Assembly (NCBI RefSeq): GCF_003326795.1
Contig: NZ_JPWI01000007.1
Coordinates: 124,001-188,000 of the forward strand
Length of the DNA: 64,000 nt
Direction of reading: 5' to 3'
DNA from: Thalassospira profundimaris
GTDB taxonomy: Bacteria > Pseudomonadota > Alphaproteobacteria > Rhodospirillales > Thalassospiraceae
In this document: in pieces, positions 61,009-64,000 of the stretch
Layout: the number at the start of each line of letters is the position of its first letter
Position numbering within the stretch: the stretch's first letter is position 1
Position numbers and translations under genes: made by a program
The notes under the pieces: generated by a model
Databases searched by the model: none
Seen by the model: the letters and a program-made list of their open reading frames with translations, nothing else
Told to the model about the DNA's origin: nothing

Positions 61009-62652
61009 CTACGCTTTGGTATCCAACCTTGCCGGTGGAAGGTATATCCGCGCCAAAAGCCCGCCTTTCGGGGACTCTTCAAGGTAAATCTCCCCGCCAT
61101 GGGCACGAATGGCGGTGCGCGCGATGGCCATTCCAAGGCCGATACCCCCGGTGTCACGATTGCGTGATTCTTCAAGCCGGAAGAACGGTTCAAACACCTG
61201 TTCGCGTTTATCAACCGGAATCCCCGGCCCGTCATCGGCAATTTCAATCCACAAGCCATCATCATCGGCGTCGCGCACATTCACCTCGACATGATCGCCA
61301 AACCGCAATGCATTGGATACCAGATTGCCAAAGGCCCGTTTGACCGAAAGCGGTCGACATGGATAAATCCGCGCGGCACCGTCTCCGACAAAGGAAATCG
61401 GGCGACCGGTTTCCGCCAGATCCTCGACTGCGGATTCAACAAGGGCGGTGATGTTGATCTTGCGGGTATCTTCATTTGCCGTTTCTTCGCGGGCAAAGGC
61501 CATTGCCGCTTCGACCATCTGTTCCATTTCGTCAAGCGTCTCGATGATCCGCGAACGGTTTTCGGGATCGTCGACAAATTCAGCCCGCAGACGAAGCGAC
61601 GTGATCGGCGTGCGCAGATCATGGGAAATGGCAGCCAGCATCCGCGTGCGGTCTTCGACAAACCGCTTAAGACGTGCCGTCATGCGGTTAAAGGCCTTGG
61701 CTGCACGTCGAATTTCAATCGGGCCGGTTTCGGGTACCGGTTCGGGATAATCCCCGCGCCCGACCCGGTCGGCGGCATTGGCCAAAAGCACCCATGATCG
61801 CGAGATGCGCCGCGTGATAAAGAATGTGATCACCGCAATCACCAGCGCGGACAAGGCAACGCGCAGCACATTGTCAAAGACAAACCATGGCGGCGGCATC
61901 ACACCGCCAATCATTGCTTCGAGCCAGACTTGTGGCTGGACATCGGTGCTGTTGCGGTTCGAGGGTGCCTCCGCCGGACCATTACCATCAAATGATCCAT
62001 CGCCCGGAATACCGCCCGAACCATCACCAGATATCGGGATGATCGGAACAGCAATCTGCATCACGGGTGCGACATGGCAGTCAAAGCGCTCCATATAGCG
62101 GAATTCCCACGGTGCTGTGCGTTTATCATGGTCATCATCATGTTTATCGCGATCATCGTGGTCAGACGTACGCTTTGAGCGTTCCTCGCGGTATTGGTCC
62201 AGAAAGGCTTCCTTGGCGTGTCGCAGGGATTTGCGTTCGGCCCAACAGTCATCTTCTGTCAGGATTTCCACCCGCGCAGAAATCCCGGGAACACTTCCTG
62301 CCCCCGACGTCAGAGCTTCGTTCAGTTTGCCTGTAAGCTTGTCAGATATCTGCCCGTCCGAATGTGCGACTTCGGTCTTGTCGACCAGTCGCAAACGGGT
62401 TTGCGGTGACTGGGCGACACGCAGGACATCGACCCAGTTATCCTGCGGTGTTGTCGTCAAAATACGTGAAATTGCCGCCACACGTGACAATGCATTTCCG
62501 CGCCGCTCGGAGGCCAGCGCATCACGGCGTTCATCGGCCAGCATCACGCCCAGCACAATATGGGTCAGGATAATTGCACCAAGCAGAAGACAGACAAGCT
62601 GCCCGGTAAGACTTTGAGGCCAAAGACGTTTGATCAGGCGGCGCTTGGTCAT
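61009..62652 (-). CDS. EnvZ-type sensor histidine kinase with His/Asp-rich sensor
   Basis: The 547-residue protein has two membrane segments (about 18-38 and 262-280) enclosing a ~220-residue periplasmic sensor. Within it, residues 165-177 are DHDDRDKHDDDHD, a metal-binding-like stretch, near two Cys (C136, C192). After the membrane come HAMP, the dimerisation domain with H344 in ISHDLRTPITSLR, and HATPase motifs (SNALRFGDHV, IADDGPGIP, GGIGLGMAIAR). The start overlaps the response-regulator stop by 4 bp. Metal or envelope-stress sensing is an inference. Confidence 0.92.
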   Translation of the reverse strand: MTKRRLIKRLWPQSLTGQLVCLLLGAIILTHIVLGVMLADERRDALASERRGNALSRVAAISRILTTTPQDNWVDVLRVAQSPQTRLRLVDKTEVAHSDGQISDKLTGKLNEALTSGAGSVPGISARVEILTEDDCWAERKSLRHAKEAFLDQYREERSKRTSDHDDRDKHDDDHDKRTAPWEFRYMERFDCHVAPVMQIAVPIIPISGDGSGGIPGDGSFDGNGPAEAPSNRNSTDVQPQVWLEAMIGGVMPPPWFVFDNVLRVALSALVIAVITFFITRRISRSWVLLANAADRVGRGDYPEPVPETGPIEIRRAAKAFNRMTARLKRFVEDRTRMLAAISHDLRTPITSLRLRAEFVDDPENRSRIIETLDEMEQMVEAAMAFAREETANEDTRKINITALVESAVEDLAETGRPISFVGDGAARIYPCRPLSVKRAFGNLVSNALRFGDHVEVNVRDADDDGLWIEIADDGPGIPVDKREQVFEPFFRLEESRNRDTGGIGLGMAIARTAIRAHGGEIYLEESPKGGLLARIYLPPARLDTKA

Positions 62653-63374
62653 TTCTCGACCACCTCGCAGGTGAACATATATCCCCCGCCCCAGACAGTT
62701 TTGATCAGGGTCGGGTTTTTGACATCGGTTTCGATCTTTTTACGCAGACGGCTGACCTGGTTATCAATGCTGCGATCAAAGGGAACGGCTTCGCGTCCAC
62801 GGGTAAGATCCAGCAACTGGTCACGGTTAAGCACCATGTTGGGATGTTCGACAAAGGCGCAAAGCAACCCGTATTCCCCGGCACTCAGCGGCAGGACCAC
62901 ATCATTGGCATCGCGCAATTCATGGCGCGTGCGATCAAGTATCCATCGATCAAAATGGACTTCCCCACCGGGAAGCGGTCCCTTGCGCCCGACCGGAAGA
63001 CTTTGCGCCCGGCGTAGCACCGCCTTGATCCGCGCCAGTAGTTCGCGTGGATTAAACGGCTTTGCCAGATAATCGTCCGCCCCCATTTCCAGACCGATGA
63101 TGCGATCCGTCTCCTCGCCAAGGGCGGTCAGCATGACAACCGGCACATCATAGTTCTCGCGCAGCCAGCGACACAAACTTAGCCCGTCTTCACCAGGCAT
63201 CATCAGGTCAAGCACAATCAGATCAGGCGAGACGTCATCAGCCATCATCTTGCGCAATTCGCGACCATCAGACGCCAGTGACACACGATATTCATGCTGA
63301 CGCAGATAACGCCCCAGAAGATCGCGAATATCACGGTGGTCATCGACAACAAGAATATGGGGCTGGTCGCTCAT
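62649..63374 (-). CDS. OmpR-family response regulator
   Basis: Start at ATG 63374 (MSDQPHILVVDDHRD), with AGGA six bases upstream; earlier in-frame Mets are less supported. The 241 residues hold a receiver domain (phospho-Asp in LIVLDLMMPGEDG, then Thr/Lys in VMLTALGEE and LAKPFNPREL) and a C-terminal winged helix (about 145-238) with RSIDNQVSRLRKKIE. It is upstream of, and overlaps, its kinase gene. Confidence 0.94.
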   Translation of the reverse strand: MSDQPHILVVDDHRDIRDLLGRYLRQHEYRVSLASDGRELRKMMADDVSPDLIVLDLMMPGEDGLSLCRWLRENYDVPVVMLTALGEETDRIIGLEMGADDYLAKPFNPRELLARIKAVLRRAQSLPVGRKGPLPGGEVHFDRWILDRTRHELRDANDVVLPLSAGEYGLLCAFVEHPNMVLNRDQLLDLTRGREAVPFDRSIDNQVSRLRKKIETDVKNPTLIKTVWGGGYMFTCEVVEK

Positions 63375-63581
63375 TTGCGGTCCTGTCATTGGAACGGTCT
63401 GCTCAGTGTAACTTAGCGCGTTGGCATTTGGGGCAAAAACGGCAATTTGTATCAAATTGTCGCATTTCGGACTTTTGGCAAATCTTGCGACCAATTTGCC
63501 GGTTCTTCGGGATCATTTCGCGACAATCATCGGCGATAACAGACCTCAACAAGCGATCCCCCCAACCGTAAGAGGTTTACG

Positions 63582-64000
63582 ATGAAGCCCACCAATAAAA
63601 TCAAGATTGCAGCTGCCCTGTTTGCATCAACCCTGATTGCGACCCCGATTGCAGTAGCCTATGCATCACCTGGCGATCGTGGCGCACCAAGTGAATGGGC
63701 GATGTTTGGCGGCGACCATCATCGTGGTGACAAATCCGGCGGTGAATGTGCTGAGCGTGGCAAGCGTGGCGAACATGGCAAAGGCGGCATGTTTGGCAGC
63801 CAAGCCCGCGAACGTGCAACCCCGCTGACCCCGGCCGAGGCCCGCATTCTGGTCGATGCCATGCTTCTGAAATCCAGCTCGGCTGATCTCAAGACCGGAG
63901 ATGCCCTTACGGCAGAAGAACCGGGCAAGATCGACGTCCTTCTGGTCAATGCCGAGGGCGACGTTATTGAAGTCATCTCATTTGATGCCAAATCCGGCCG
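63582..64000 (+). CDS. Secreted His/Gly-rich protein, 5' part (cut by window end)
   Basis: ATG 63582, preceded by AGAGG at 63571-63575, opens a frame that runs off the window after 139 codons. The signal peptide is about residues 1-28 (cleavage near VAYA-SPG). A charged GGDHHRGDKSGGECAERGKR segment follows, then a small domain (PAEARILVDAMLLKSSSADL, then KIDVLLVNAEGDVIEVISFD). The divergent position next to a sensor with a His/Asp-rich loop makes it a likely target of that system. No family recognised. Confidence 0.75.
   Translation, partial: MKPTNKIKIAAALFASTLIATPIAVAYASPGDRGAPSEWAMFGGDHHRGDKSGGECAERGKRGEHGKGGMFGSQARERATPLTPAEARILVDAMLLKSSSADLKTGDALTAEEPGKIDVLLVNAEGDVIEVISFDAKSG

Overview
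The window reads as chromosomal DNA of an alphaproteobacterium, most likely a marine Rhodospirillales of the Thalassospira type. That is an inference from gene order and protein character (dnaB-alr-mlaEF-radA-cvpA-purF, yfgM-bamB-der, a DUF2794 protein, chvE-gguAB with gbpR); no 16S gene is present. The density is typical of a free-living bacterium, with about 60 protein genes and one tRNA.

Layout. 1-8.4 kb: housekeeping block on the + strand (replicative helicase end, alanine racemase, Mla-type lipid transporter permease and ATPase, RadA, CvpA, PurF, an SDR). 8.4-17.6 kb: LysR/aldo-keto reductase pair, a c-type cytochrome, the yfgM-bamB-der operon, a small lipoprotein, a DUF2794 protein, a Sel1-repeat protein and a lone fliN. 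17.7-24.6 kb: a PLP enzyme, a protein resembling the pertussis toxin S1 type of ADP-ribosyltransferase, Hsp20, an OYE-family oxidoreductase and groES-groEL behind a perfect CIRCE operator. 24.8-32.8 kb: an unknown lipoprotein, a decayed dTDP-rhamnose locus (rfbC and rfbD intact, rfbA and rfbB reduced to remnants), glmU-glmS and gph. 33.4-40.6 kb: a pentose/hexose acid dehydratase with the chvE-gguA-gguB sugar ABC transporter and its regulator GbpR. 40.7-51.4 kb: secreted proteins, a small ATPase, a nuclease, MsrB, and a six-gene minus-strand block (ABC importer of the ferric/phosphonate/sugar-phosphate superfamily, an MBL hydrolase and two phosphatases) behind a divergent DeoR regulator.

51.6-59.5 kb is the most interesting part. 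A tRNA-Thr(CGT) is followed by an R-body (refractile body) cluster: two uncharacterised proteins, a sigma-70-family factor with a long Pro-rich N-terminal extension, and eight RebB-family ('killing trait') genes. Six sites with the strict pattern TCACA-N15-CGTC lie 41-93 nt upstream of six start codons in this cluster, including that of the sigma gene itself. I read this as a self-contained regulon in which the island's own ECF-like sigma factor drives its own gene and every R-body transcript. One RebB gene runs into a T7 slippery tract whose -1 frame continues as a long acidic tail, and the stop of that tail overlaps the start of the next reb gene.

59.5-64 kb: a class III nucleotide cyclase, an OmpR/EnvZ-type two-component system whose sensor carries a His/Asp-rich stretch, and a divergent, truncated secreted protein gene.
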